NCBI GenBank assembly: GCA_011170285.1
Contig: DUEE01000026.1
Location: 19,959-83,958, forward strand
Reading direction: 5' to 3'
Source of the DNA: Dehalococcoidia bacterium
GTDB lineage: Bacteria > Chloroflexota > Dehalococcoidia > Dehalococcoidales > W498
Length of the DNA stretch: 64,000 bases
The notes under the pieces are model-generated. The model searched no databases and had not been told where the DNA came from. It worked only from the letters and a program-made list of their open reading frames with translations. Each line of letters opens with the position of its first letter. The stretch's first letter is position 1. Position numbers and translations under genes: made by a program. This document shows, one piece after another, positions 26,187-34,472 of the stretch.

Positions 26187-26777
26187 ATGAGCATTGACAG
26201 GGTGAAGGTAGATACTCTGATGATAGCTAGCTTGAAAAATGTGGAGGGAATTGTAGATGTCAGCCCTCTTTCCGATAAAGATAAGCAGGAGGTCATCAAC
26301 ATTGAATCGAATGCCGAAAAGCAATCCTTGATGGGTTTTGGCAAGGTCATCAGCACCGGGGTAAGGGAAGTACTTAATTATGATTTGGTCTACGTGGCGC
26401 TAACCGACATGGAGTTTGAGTGGGGTTGTCCTTCCCTTATTTTAAAAAAGGGTGAGGAGGTGGTGGGCGAAGAGGTTAAGGATGATGAAATTATCGCCAG
26501 TCTTTCCAAACAGAAAAATGTCTGGTTTATGCATAAGAACTTTGTTGTTTACAAAGACAAGATATCTTTTCCCCAGGATATTATGGAAAAGCTCTGCCAT
26601 TTTGAGATCCCGTCCCTCCCAACACAATGGTGTGTCCTGGAAGGCAGCGATTTTTCATGTCAACCTATTATTTACGCTAACCCAGCCACCCCCACTGATA
26701 TCTTTTTGAAGAATAGCTATTTTGAAGGGCTTGACCAGTGGGGATTGGGTACTATTCTCATCGGGGTCAACTTTTAA
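26187..26777 (+). CDS. Uncharacterised protein paired with the RamA-type activator
   Basis: 196-aa soluble protein that I do not recognise. It follows ramA by 26 bases, with AGAGGA before ATG 26187, so it is most likely in the same transcript. Four cysteines (EWGCPS, KLCHFE, QWCVLE, FSCQPI) are scattered rather than clustered. The middle has a strand-rich section (YDLVYVALTDMEFEWG). The context suggests a role in corrinoid activation or substrate sensing, but nothing in the sequence proves this. It is a good candidate for an undescribed accessory protein. Confidence 0.6.
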   Translation: MSIDRVKVDTLMIASLKNVEGIVDVSPLSDKDKQEVINIESNAEKQSLMGFGKVISTGVREVLNYDLVYVALTDMEFEWGCPSLILKKGEEVVGEEVKDDEIIASLSKQKNVWFMHKNFVVYKDKISFPQDIMEKLCHFEIPSLPTQWCVLEGSDFSCQPIIYANPATPTDIFLKNSYFEGLDQWGLGTILIGVNF

Positions 26778-26907
26778 CCGGTAAGTTACTTGCCTGCGGC
26801 TATATCATTACTCATTTAAGCATAGGGCAAATGAATATTAACTCATCTCAACTTTATAAGAATTGAGCTAATTTTTATTTCCTTACTTAATTACTAAAGT
26901 GACAATT

Positions 26908-27543
26908 TTAAGCCTCTTGAGCTGTTTTTATCAGAAACATTGGCAATTCAAGGGCACTAACCGGACCTAATTTGACCTCCCAATCCCATGAGGCCAATCT
27001 TCTAATATCCGCAGCCAAAGGGTCGCACAATCCGGGGAGAATGGCTTTACGATGTTTAACTTCATTGGCTATCCCCGATTCGCCTAGCGATTTGTAAACT
27101 TCAGAGGGGCTAAAAGTGCCTGCCGTCACTGCACTATCTATGCTGTAGCTCTGACTATCTACAGCTAATAAAAAGGCATCTACATTAGTTTCTTCAAGGA
27201 TAAGCTTTATGGCGGAAATTGTTTCATGACAATTTCCATTTATCAGTACCATAGAATCAGGTGTTGGATTTCCTATTTTTATGATACCAGGGGTGACTGG
27301 CCTCCCTGGTGCGGTATCGCCTATTGAAGGCAGTTCTATCTTAAACACTTTTTCCATCGCCGCTGCTATTTTTTCGTCCAGTATGGGACATTTAGTAGGC
27401 AGTGCTTTGCCTTCAATTACTAGTTCAGCAAATTCCACATCACTATCCGCTCCACATTCACTATAGCTCACATCTGGAAGATAATTAAGCAAATCTTCCT
27501 CATCAAGTGGACGAAACTCTTCGTTTTTTTGCTCTCCAGCCAT
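26908..27543 (-). CDS. Miniature corrinoid iron-sulfur protein-like protein (CFeSP-like, no TIM barrel)
   Basis: 211 aa. The N-terminal part (LPDVSYSECGADSDVEFAEL, then KALPTKCPIL) follows the 4Fe-4S motif of the CFeSP large subunit (CxxCGxxxCxxFA...CP), but only the second and fourth cysteines remain. The C-terminal ~120 residues match its cobamide-binding domain: DAFLLAVDSQSYSIDSAVTA, HRKAILPGLCDPLAADI and GPVSALELPMFL. The TIM barrel that normally lies between is missing. ATG 27543 follows AAAGGAGG. It may bind or chaperone a corrinoid, or dock activator and corrinoid protein. Assignment rests on motif memory. Confidence 0.65.
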   Translation of the reverse strand: MAGEQKNEEFRPLDEEDLLNYLPDVSYSECGADSDVEFAELVIEGKALPTKCPILDEKIAAAMEKVFKIELPSIGDTAPGRPVTPGIIKIGNPTPDSMVLINGNCHETISAIKLILEETNVDAFLLAVDSQSYSIDSAVTAGTFSPSEVYKSLGESGIANEVKHRKAILPGLCDPLAADIRRLASWDWEVKLGPVSALELPMFLIKTAQEA

Positions 27544-27727
27544 TCTATTATTCCTCCTTTAAGACTAAGACTTAGTTAAACGTTAATGGGATATTCTTGT
27601 CATATATGGCAAATCTTCCTATCAAACCCACCAATGTAAGATAGTACTATAATAAGGTTTTGATTGACATATTAATCCTATATACTGAATTATAGCAATC
27701 TCCTACTATGACTAATAAGCAGAAAGA

Positions 27728-27792
27728 GAGGCACACCAACTGCTTTCATATCATTGCTTTTATGTTATGCAATAAGGTCGTGGGTGTGCCTC
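27728..27792. repeat. Long-range inverted repeat between two minus-strand genes
   Basis: Perfect 10-base arms GAGGCACACC (27728-27737) and GGTGTGCCTC (27783-27792) enclose 45 bases. Read on the minus strand the structure lies just after the AmiS/UreI-like stop and is followed by a pyrimidine-rich run, so it could end that transcript. It could equally be a structured RNA or operator. Between it and 27543 I see no gene. Confidence 0.5.
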
Positions 27793-27802
27793 CCTATGTG
27801 CT

Positions 27803-28303
27803 TTAAAATGGCAGTTTTCCCATAGCCAACAGCGTGAAAGCAGGCCACCACAGACCGACGAATGTCCATATGATTAGTGACCAACCTAATGCCTTGCCGG
27901 AGAACTTACCGTATGCGTTGAGCCAGACCATTATATAGAGAACTAAGTATCCAGCACAACCCAGCGCCATGTAGCCGTTCGGGGCCCAGACGGTTAAAAA
28001 GAGAATTATGTAGACAATGGTTATTAAGCCTACCGTGGCACTGGCATTGCCCACTGATCTCGGGTCTGTCAGCCCGGCATATAGGGAGTACCCCACGATA
28101 TTGTAGAAGAACCCGTAGGTGAAGAGCAAGCCGCCAACAATCGGGTCCGCGCCCATGGTTGCAATAATGACGGCGCCCACAATCGTAAGTGTACCCACCA
28201 TGAGGGTAAGGGCACCTGTCCCTCTGGCCTCTCCTTTGCCTAGGAGAAGTAATCCTACGGGAAACCACATAAGACTAATTCCTAAAAGTACTGGGACTAC
28301 CAT
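27803..28303 (-). CDS. AmiS/UreI-like six-helix membrane protein
   Basis: 166 aa with six closely packed hydrophobic segments covering almost the whole length, resembling the AmiS/UreI family of urea/short-amide channels (LLLLGKGEARGTGALTLMVG, GLLFTYGFFYNIVGYSLYAG, LGWSLIIWTFVGLWW). The match is by overall pattern, not a diagnostic motif. ATG 28303 follows AAGGAGGAAGG. Its place in a minus-strand group with CobW, MtaC and MtaB suggests passage of a small uncharged substrate. Methanol or an amide are possibilities, neither shown. Confidence 0.55.
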   Translation of the reverse strand: MVVPVLLGISLMWFPVGLLLLGKGEARGTGALTLMVGTLTIVGAVIIATMGADPIVGGLLFTYGFFYNIVGYSLYAGLTDPRSVGNASATVGLITIVYIILFLTVWAPNGYMALGCAGYLVLYIMVWLNAYGKFSGKALGWSLIIWTFVGLWWPAFTLLAMGKLPF

Positions 28304-28530
28304 ATTCCCTTCCTCCTTTTCTTGATTGATTAAAAATGTGCTATAACTCTAATATTAACTCATAAAAGTGACAAACATCACTCCTAATGAGTGTTTATCA
28401 TCCTCATACGCATTCCCCCTCGCTCAAGCTTTCTTGGGAATTCTCTAAAGTTGCCTCCGAATAAATTCACCGTCCCATCTACTTTTGGTAACACGGGGCG
28501 GTAACAATAACAGGGTCAGGAAATAACCTT

Positions 28531-29511
28531 CTAACCGCTCATCCCCGCTAAACAACGGTTGACCGCAGTCCCAATCAGTTCCTTTTTTAGGTTTCTCCCG
28601 ATAATTGAGATTTTGCTTTTTTGGGCACTTTTAACCTCTTGCCAGGAAACTTCTCCTGAGGCAAGTTGTCCCACCACCCATTTGTTATCAACCCTGAATA
28701 TTCCTTTGGCTCTGACTATTTCGTCCCCTAAAAGGTTAGAATTTAGCAAGTCTTGAAACAGCTTTTCTAATTCTTGCTGTTCAAAAGAAAGTTCATAAGT
28801 ACAACCAAAAGATTCATAGCCTAAAGTATCTTCATCCTCGTGGATATGGATAAACCCCATTTCTTCTACTTCCTCTGTCGGGGAAGCCGTTTCCGCTTCA
28901 TAAGCAGCGGACAAATAAGGGGCGGCGGATAGGGCTGATTTGTATTCTTCCCAGTCCACCGCCCCAAACTCAGTTAAAATAACAGGAACTTGAGGATTTA
29001 TTGCTAATATAGCCTCTTTGATAACCTCGGCTTTTATTTTTTTGATTCTATCACATTTATTTAGCAAAACCACTTGCGCATTTCCTACTTGGGACTCGAC
29101 AAAATGCCGATTACGCTTATAAAAATCCATGAAATTTGTAGCATCGGTAATCAGAATATTATGTACTTCTTCTATCCTATCCTGGAATAATTCGGCGTTT
29201 ACGATGTACATAATCTGGGTTATTTGGGCTACACCCGTCGGCTCGATTATAACCCTTTGTGGATTGATGGTTTCACTTATCTCCAGCATTTGGCGTCTAA
29301 AGTCCACTTGAAGGGTACAGCAAATACATCCGGCAGGCATTTCTACTGTTTCAGCACCCTGACTGGCTAACAGTTCTCCATCTATACCCACCTCGCCGAA
29401 TTCATTTACCAACACTACAATTTTTTCATCCTGCCCCCATTCCCTAAGGATATTGGCGATAACAGTGGTTTTTCCAGAACCCAAGAAACCAAAAACAATA
29501 TCAGCAATCAT
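28531..29511 (-). CDS. CobW/P47K family GTPase (G3E)
   Basis: 326-aa metal/cofactor-associated GTPase. Walker A is GFLGSGKTTVIANIL, the metal-binding CxCC motif GCICCT, Walker B-like RVIIEPTGVA, and the guanine specificity motif LNKCDRI. The C-terminal CobW domain extends from about residue 230. GTPases of this family deliver metals or protect cobamide enzymes. The gene starts 22 bases after mtaC on the same strand, so it probably supports assembly or reactivation of the MtaC corrinoid. Its exact client is unknown. Confidence 0.88.
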   Translation of the reverse strand: MIADIVFGFLGSGKTTVIANILREWGQDEKIVVLVNEFGEVGIDGELLASQGAETVEMPAGCICCTLQVDFRRQMLEISETINPQRVIIEPTGVAQITQIMYIVNAELFQDRIEEVHNILITDATNFMDFYKRNRHFVESQVGNAQVVLLNKCDRIKKIKAEVIKEAILAINPQVPVILTEFGAVDWEEYKSALSAAPYLSAAYEAETASPTEEVEEMGFIHIHEDEDTLGYESFGCTYELSFEQQELEKLFQDLLNSNLLGDEIVRAKGIFRVDNKWVVGQLASGEVSWQEVKSAQKSKISIIGRNLKKELIGTAVNRCLAGMSG

Positions 29512-29533
29512 CCTCTACCTTTTCTTTATCTCG

Positions 29534-30283
29534 TTATCCGTTCCACTTGGATCGCATATCCTCCCAGCCCATACCGGCTAGGGCATCCTCAGCCAATCCG
29601 CATGACCAGCCATCCTCTTTACCCCAGATACTCAGTGGGAAAGAGGTTGACCATTCTTCGGCGACTGCTCCCCCTCCCGAGATAAAGGGGATAACTATTC
29701 CCGCTGCCTCAAGCTGGTGGCAAATCTTGGGAAAAGCAGTCATAGTAGTGGTCATTAGGGCTGTTCCGGTGACCATGATCGGTTTCTCCGCCTTAACTGT
29801 GGCTACAACCGTATCTACCGGACAATCACACCCCAGATTGATAACCTCAAAACCGCCAGCATTGAGAAGGGCGTTGGCGATAACCTGACCGATGTCGTGA
29901 ATATCACCCTCGGCAGTATGGGTTACCACTTTGCCCTTTCTATCCATAGCCTTACCCATCTTTGCTTCGCAAAGAGCGATACCAGCGTTCATGGCATCGG
30001 CGGCTAGAATAACCTGGGGCAAGAAATAGACACCCTCATCCCACAGACGACTCACTTCATTCATACCCTTGACAAGACCATCATTAATAACGTCCATAGG
30101 CGCTTTGGTCTCTAAAGCCTTTTTGACTGGGGCCTCAATGTCTTCCGCTTCACCTTCAACAACGAATTTGCCGATCGCGTCCAAAACGGGGTCATCAGAG
30201 ATTTTGCGCGCCTCCTGCTTCTTCACCTCAGTATCAAGGTCATAGCGCTTGAAGATATTAGAAAAATCACTCAAGAATTTCAT
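29534..30283 (-). CDS. mtaC: Methanol-specific corrinoid protein
   Basis: 249 aa, carrying the cobamide that accepts the methyl group from methanol. The N-terminal helical cap (KGMNEVSRLWDEGVYFLPQ) precedes a B12-binding domain with the base-off histidine in EGDIHDIGQVIANAL, followed by the MtaC-type VTGTALMTTTM and SGGGAV loops. ATG 30283 has AAGGAGG upstream. It follows mtaB by about 120 bases on the same strand. It works with MtaB (methyl donor side) and MtaA-type enzymes (acceptor side) and needs a reductive activator, probably the RamA homologue nearby. Confidence 0.92.
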   Translation of the reverse strand: MKFLSDFSNIFKRYDLDTEVKKQEARKISDDPVLDAIGKFVVEGEAEDIEAPVKKALETKAPMDVINDGLVKGMNEVSRLWDEGVYFLPQVILAADAMNAGIALCEAKMGKAMDRKGKVVTHTAEGDIHDIGQVIANALLNAGGFEVINLGCDCPVDTVVATVKAEKPIMVTGTALMTTTMTAFPKICHQLEAAGIVIPFISGGGAVAEEWSTSFPLSIWGKEDGWSCGLAEDALAGMGWEDMRSKWNG

Positions 30284-30400
30284 GCTTTCCTCCTTTTATC
30301 AATTGATTCTGACAGCCTCACTTACTCTTAGCTACTTACACTATCACCAAAACTTTTAACTCGGTGCGTGCCTAAGAGTAATATTTAAATGTTCCCCGTT

Positions 30401-31783
30401 TTACTTCAATCCATAGGAATCCGGATTAAAGCCTGGCACTAACTTCTTGTATTTTGGCATAGCCATATCTAAGAAGTTTCCTTCGTCCTCAGGAAGAGCC
30501 TCCATCTGTTTCATTGCATCCTCTAGGGCTTCTTTTTCAAAGGCGGTCAATTTAAACTTGGTGTCAGCCAGGATGATGCTACCTGCCTTCATGGCCCCGG
30601 CTCTGGCTCTGGTGTAGAATCCCTTAGATGTGTTCTTGACAATTTCATTACCTATCGCCCAGGCATTATCGGGTACCAATATAAGGCTGTGCGAATCCCG
30701 ATAGGCATCAGAGTTAACCAGGATGGTTTGCATCTCTTTAGCCAACCCCAAATCTATGGAGCAGTTAAACTGAGCGCAATCGTAACCGAGTATCTCAGCG
30801 AAAACCGAGGTGGTGGTGGCACCGAACATATCGTGATATTCCACAGCCTCGTTGCTCCAGAGGTCACATACGGCAGCAATCAGGTTGCTGGCCAGGTCGG
30901 AGTGCCCACAAGCACTAGTCTTTCCCTCGGTGGTGATAGGAACCCCCGTCATAGCTTTTACGATGGGGTCCTCATAGGCGCAGTCCTTGGTGGGTCCAGT
31001 AGCACCACACTCATAGGCTACCATAGTCCTTGCCGCCGAAATGGCTCGGGCTAGAGCAGCATATACATGAGGTACATCCTTGGAGACCAAACCCCCTGCC
31101 ATGAACATAGCTGTGTTTGCCTCTGAACAGTTAGTGTCCCCGCCGGGAATACAGTTATTCTTCTTGCAAATATCTACAATCTGGTTCCAACACCACTCCA
31201 TGTCTATAGAGCCCAGATAACCTATGCCCATGAGAATACCTGCCATATCCTGGCGGATGAGGGCGTAGTCAAATACTTCCTTCCCGCCCATAGACTCGAT
31301 GGAGACATGGTCGGAATACTTGGAACAAGCATCAAAGGATGCCATCATTTCATGGAGATAATCGGATGTCCGCATGTGGACGCTCTCTGGCCTGCGCAGG
31401 TCAGCTATAGTCGACGTATGAGCCGACTTCAGCCCGTATTTAGCCAGCATATCATCCATCTGCCTAGCTACCTGAGCAGCAATATCTCCACCCCAATCGG
31501 GAGTATGAGTCATCTGGTATACATGCTCATTCTCGACCACCAGAGTGGGATGTCCCACGACGACCATTCTTTCCAAGGCATCGAAGTTCATCCTTTCATA
31601 CTCACGCATAAGCGTCTTCTTGGTCTTTTCGGAGCCCGGTCTGGGATGAGGTTTTACTGTAGGATGGACATAGCCTCCACCATACTTAATTCCCCTCTTG
31701 CTGGTAACCGGGAATTTAGCAGTTCCAAAAATCATCTCATCGCCGCTTTTAAATGCCATTTCAGTTCGTGGTTTTCTTGCCAT
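30401..31783 (-). CDS. mtaB: Methanol:corrinoid methyltransferase
   Basis: 460-aa zinc enzyme that activates methanol and methylates Co(I)-MtaC. Zinc ligands in Methanosarcina barkeri MtaB are Glu164, Cys220 and Cys269. Here Glu163 (SIESMGG), Cys219 (GGDTNCSEAN) and Cys268 (TKDCAYED) occur at the same spacing, strong support for true methanol activation. The N-terminus (FKSGDEMIFGTAKFPV, EIGAGYV-like GGGYVHPTV) and DADIRE-like IADLRRPES also match. ATG 31783 has AAGGAGG. A tandem repeat and a possible promoter lie in its leader. Confidence 0.94.
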   Translation of the reverse strand: MARKPRTEMAFKSGDEMIFGTAKFPVTSKRGIKYGGGYVHPTVKPHPRPGSEKTKKTLMREYERMNFDALERMVVVGHPTLVVENEHVYQMTHTPDWGGDIAAQVARQMDDMLAKYGLKSAHTSTIADLRRPESVHMRTSDYLHEMMASFDACSKYSDHVSIESMGGKEVFDYALIRQDMAGILMGIGYLGSIDMEWCWNQIVDICKKNNCIPGGDTNCSEANTAMFMAGGLVSKDVPHVYAALARAISAARTMVAYECGATGPTKDCAYEDPIVKAMTGVPITTEGKTSACGHSDLASNLIAAVCDLWSNEAVEYHDMFGATTTSVFAEILGYDCAQFNCSIDLGLAKEMQTILVNSDAYRDSHSLILVPDNAWAIGNEIVKNTSKGFYTRARAGAMKAGSIILADTKFKLTAFEKEALEDAMKQMEALPEDEGNFLDMAMPKYKKLVPGFNPDSYGLK

Positions 31784-31866
31784 TTTTTTCCTCCTTTTTA
31801 ATAAATAGCTTGCTTCTATTTATCTTTTCGTTTAATCTTCTTGGGTATCACCTCCTTTCTTATTTA

Positions 31867-31894
31867 ATTATAAGTCTGGGGAATAACAAACCAA
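31867..31894 (-). promoter_or_regulatory. Possible mtaB promoter
   Basis: On the minus strand TTGGTT (31894-31889), 16 bases, TATAAT (31872-31867), about 84 bases before mtaB. The -10 is perfect but the -35 weak. Confidence 0.4.
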
Positions 31895-31950
31895 GTATAC
31901 TCTACCACACCTCACTTATTTTGCAAACTGTTATTACAAGCTCTGTCATC

Positions 31951-32010
31951 CTTCATACTCTTCTTTTCTGAATCTTACCTCTTCATACTCCTCTTCTCTC
32001 AACCTTACCT
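31951..32010. repeat. Two tandem 30-base repeats upstream of mtaB
   Basis: Two adjacent 30-base units begin CTTCATACTC and end CTTACCT, differing at only four positions. They lie between mtaA and the presumed mtaB promoter. They could be binding sites for a regulator of the methanol genes or a chance duplication. Confidence 0.75.
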
Positions 32011-32042
32011 TCGTGTGGTAATACTGCTAAAGGCTAACGATC

Positions 32043-32077
32043 AATTAGTTCCGGCCAAGCCGGCTATGGTTCTAATT
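32043..32077 (-). terminator. Hairpin at the end of mtaA
   Basis: Arms AATTAG and CTAATT enclose a CCGGC/GCCGG inner stem, starting at the mtaA stop codon. There is no clear U-run, so it is a possible, not a certain, terminator. Confidence 0.35.
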
Positions 32078-33089
32078 AACTTGTATAACTTTTGGCAACT
32101 TCCACCATAGCTATAAGGTTTTCTGTGGGGGTACCGGGGGCTACGGCGCAGCCTGGAGCCAATATCTGAATACCCGCCTCTACCTGCTCTCTACAAGCCG
32201 CCTTTACTTCATCCGGGGTTTTCATAAATAATACTTTAGCCGCGTCTGCCCCACCCATAAAGATAGGCTTCGGTCCAACTATTTCCCTGGCTAGCTTTAG
32301 ATCAGTGGCAGGTTCTAAACTCAAGATATCGGGGCCGCTCTTCCCCTCCCACTCTATGATGGAGCCGACATCACCACAAATATGGAGTATCGTGGGCACA
32401 TTTATCTCCTCAAATTGCTTGGCTTGAAATTGATATACCAAGTCATGGTAACTCTTGGGCATTATAATGTCGGGAGAAGCCGTCATATCCTCATTGGCGA
32501 TGATATCGGCACCGGCATCAATAAGGGCGTGGGCTAACGCGGTTCCTGCCTTTTCCGATATTTCCAGAAAGGGGAGGAGCTTATCCGGCGCCTTAAGGGA
32601 GGCTTTCAGTGTTTTTGTCACCCCTAACAGATAAGCGGCAATGGAAAAGGGTCCGATAATTCCAGCCTCAATGAGTACCTCATCGCCCAGTTCCTTCTTC
32701 ATGATTGTAATTGCCTTGAGTAGTTCCGGTATTCTTGCCCGTGACAGATAGTCGGCGGGAAGCTCCTTCGGTGGGATATCATCTATTGTATACACGGGTG
32801 GCTCTGCCGCACCAGGGATACCCTTTTCGCCGCCAGACTTTACCTTAGCCCCAAGAGCCTCAGCCTCAGTCATCTGGTCAAAGGGGGCCCTTACCACATC
32901 AAAGCCGAGAATGGTATAGGCAGCCATAGCCTGTTTAGCCATGGGTTCTGCCTGGTCGTGCCCTTCCGGCCAGTAGGCGCCCACCTTTTCCATTTGGTCG
33001 TAAGTTACAGTTGAGTTGGCAGTAAAGCAGGGCATACGGTCCGGTTTTTGATGGTTCAGTACCGCCAGTACGCGTTCCTTAGAGTTCAT
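32076..33089 (-). CDS. mtaA: MtaA/MtbA-like methylcobamide methyltransferase (UroD family)
   Basis: 337-aa zinc enzyme with the uroporphyrinogen-decarboxylase fold that takes the methyl group from methyl-corrinoid protein. The zinc site H-x-C...C is seen as ILHICGD (His236, Cys238) and LAPGCAVAPGTPTEN (Cys314), close to the positions in methanogen MtaA. The N-terminus SKERVLAVLNHQKPDRMPCF is typical. In methanogens the acceptor is coenzyme M; in acetogenic bacteria homologues methylate tetrahydrofolate, which is likelier here. ATG 33089 has AAGGAGG and a near-perfect promoter upstream. Confidence 0.9.
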   Translation of the reverse strand: MNSKERVLAVLNHQKPDRMPCFTANSTVTYDQMEKVGAYWPEGHDQAEPMAKQAMAAYTILGFDVVRAPFDQMTEAEALGAKVKSGGEKGIPGAAEPPVYTIDDIPPKELPADYLSRARIPELLKAITIMKKELGDEVLIEAGIIGPFSIAAYLLGVTKTLKASLKAPDKLLPFLEISEKAGTALAHALIDAGADIIANEDMTASPDIIMPKSYHDLVYQFQAKQFEEINVPTILHICGDVGSIIEWEGKSGPDILSLEPATDLKLAREIVGPKPIFMGGADAAKVLFMKTPDEVKAACREQVEAGIQILAPGCAVAPGTPTENLIAMVEVAKSYTS

Positions 33090-33129
33090 ACTAGTCCTCC
33101 TTTCTTTATATTAATAATAATGATTATAA

Positions 33130-33158
33130 ATTATAGTGTCTAATTAGGTGTATGTCAA
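33130..33158 (-). promoter_or_regulatory. Near-consensus mtaA promoter
   Basis: On the minus strand TTGACA (33158-33153), 17 bases, TATAAT (33135-33130). Only eight bases separate the -35 from the insertion-sequence target duplication at 33166-33174. Confidence 0.8.
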
Positions 33159-33165
33159 GTATGCG

Positions 33166-33174
33166 AATTTTATC
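33166..33174. repeat. Left copy of the 9-bp target site duplication
   Basis: AATTTTATC directly abuts the left inverted repeat of the insertion sequence. The identical sequence abuts the right end at 34464-34472. Confidence 0.85.
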
Positions 33175-34463
33175 GGTAGTGTAACGTATTGTGTGTAAAA
33201 AGAGAGGGGCGTATCCTTTCAATTAGAGCAAAAACTAAAAGAAAGGAGGGAAACGCCCCATAGTCATGGTAAAAGACCTGACCCAACTAACCATAAAGGA
33301 TTATTGGAAAGAGGTCAAGGAAGAGGATGATTGGTGGGGAGACTTGAAACAAGAAGTGGTGAGAGCGCTGAAAGGATTTCTTGAAACTACTATGGAAGTG
33401 GATATAGTAGAACAACTTCAGGCAGGTAAGTACTGGCGCACCGAGTTGCGTCGTGGCTACCGAAATGGTTACCGATGTCGGAGTCTGCTCACCGAGTTCG
33501 GTCTAGTAGAGTGCCTAAAAATACCTCGTGACCGGGATGGGTATTATCAACCGGCAGTGCTTGCCCGCTATCAGCGCCGCCAGCGAGAGGTAAACCATTT
33601 GGTGAGAGAATCATTCCTGGCAGGTGTTAGCACCCGCCGGGTGAGGGAAGTGCTTGCTCCGATACTGGGGGAGACATTAAGTCCTCAGACGGTATCTCGA
33701 ATTGCCTCAAGTCTTGATAATGAGGTACGCCGATACCATAGCCGGTTAATCGGTGATGGATATTGCTACCTCTTTCTAGATGGTATCACATTGAAGGTCA
33801 AGACAGTGACAGGAGCGAAGAAACGCCTGGTACTCTGTGCCTATGGCATTACCCCAGAGGGGAAACGGGAACTACTAAGCTTCTGCCAAGCTACCGCGGA
33901 GAGTGAGGCACAATGGGAAGCTTTCCTCCAAAACCTATACCGAAGAGGATTGGAGGGTAATAATTTGAGCCTGATAGTGACCGATGGTTGTCCCGGTCTC
34001 CACCGGGCACTGGATATGGTCTACCCATACGCAAAGCGCCAGCGATGCTGGGCACACAAGTTACGGAATGTTGCCAGTAAACTGCCAAGAAGGATTCAGG
34101 AAAGCTGCCTGAAAGGGGCAAAAAGTATATACCAGGCACAGACCAGGCAGGAAGCGAAAAAACGCTTCTTTGAATGGGCGGGATCCTGGCGAACCATAGC
34201 ACCAAGAGCAGTAAGCTGTCTTGAAGATGATATTGACGAGCTCTTGAATTTCCTGGCTTGTCCCGAGCAGCACTGGAAGAAAGTTCGGACTACCAATGTC
34301 ATAGAACGAGCCTTCCGTGAAGTGCGCCGCCGTACCAGACCAATGAGTTCTTTTAATAATTCAGCAAGCGTAGACCGTATTATCTATGGAGTTATTAGTC
34401 ACTTGAATAAAAACTGGAAGGAGAAACCCCTTAAAGAATTTACACACAACAATTGACATTACC
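33175..34463 (+). mobile_element. Complete IS256-family insertion sequence
   Basis: 1289 bp bounded by 25-base imperfect inverted repeats (33175-33199 and 34439-34463; 20 of 25 positions agree, both starting GGTA and ending TTGTGTGTAAA on the inner side). It is flanked by a perfect 9-bp direct repeat AATTTTATC. It contains one intact transposase gene. Size, repeat length and 8-9-bp duplication all fit IS256. The uneroded duplication points to a fairly recent insertion, between mtaA and ftsH. Confidence 0.92.
33266..34456 (+). CDS. IS256 family (Mutator-type) transposase
   Basis: 396 aa DDE transposase. The N-terminal region ends in ELRRGYRNGYR and ESFLAGVSTRRVREVLAPIL. Catalytic residues are likely Asp in YLFLDGITLKV, Asp in SLIVTDGCPGLHRAL, and Glu in TNVIERAFREVRRRTRPMSS, the strongly conserved C-terminal signature of the family. 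The frame is intact, starting at ATG 33266 after GAAAGGAGGG and ending inside the right inverted repeat, so the element is probably active. A decayed relative lies at 12176-12280. Confidence 0.95.
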   Translation: MVKDLTQLTIKDYWKEVKEEDDWWGDLKQEVVRALKGFLETTMEVDIVEQLQAGKYWRTELRRGYRNGYRCRSLLTEFGLVECLKIPRDRDGYYQPAVLARYQRRQREVNHLVRESFLAGVSTRRVREVLAPILGETLSPQTVSRIASSLDNEVRRYHSRLIGDGYCYLFLDGITLKVKTVTGAKKRLVLCAYGITPEGKRELLSFCQATAESEAQWEAFLQNLYRRGLEGNNLSLIVTDGCPGLHRALDMVYPYAKRQRCWAHKLRNVASKLPRRIQESCLKGAKSIYQAQTRQEAKKRFFEWAGSWRTIAPRAVSCLEDDIDELLNFLACPEQHWKKVRTTNVIERAFREVRRRTRPMSSFNNSASVDRIIYGVISHLNKNWKEKPLKEFTHNN

Positions 34464-34472
34464 AATTTTATC
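34464..34472. repeat. Right copy of the 9-bp target site duplication
   Basis: AATTTTATC, identical to 33166-33174, immediately follows the right inverted repeat. The remaining bases to 34663 show no gene I recognise. Confidence 0.85.

Noticed and set aside
31951-32010. CRISPR-like repeat
   Set aside because: Two tandem units with no spacer between them and no cas genes; not a CRISPR array.
33891-34205. 104-aa minus-strand ORF inside the insertion sequence
   Set aside because: Antisense to the transposase core with no independent support.
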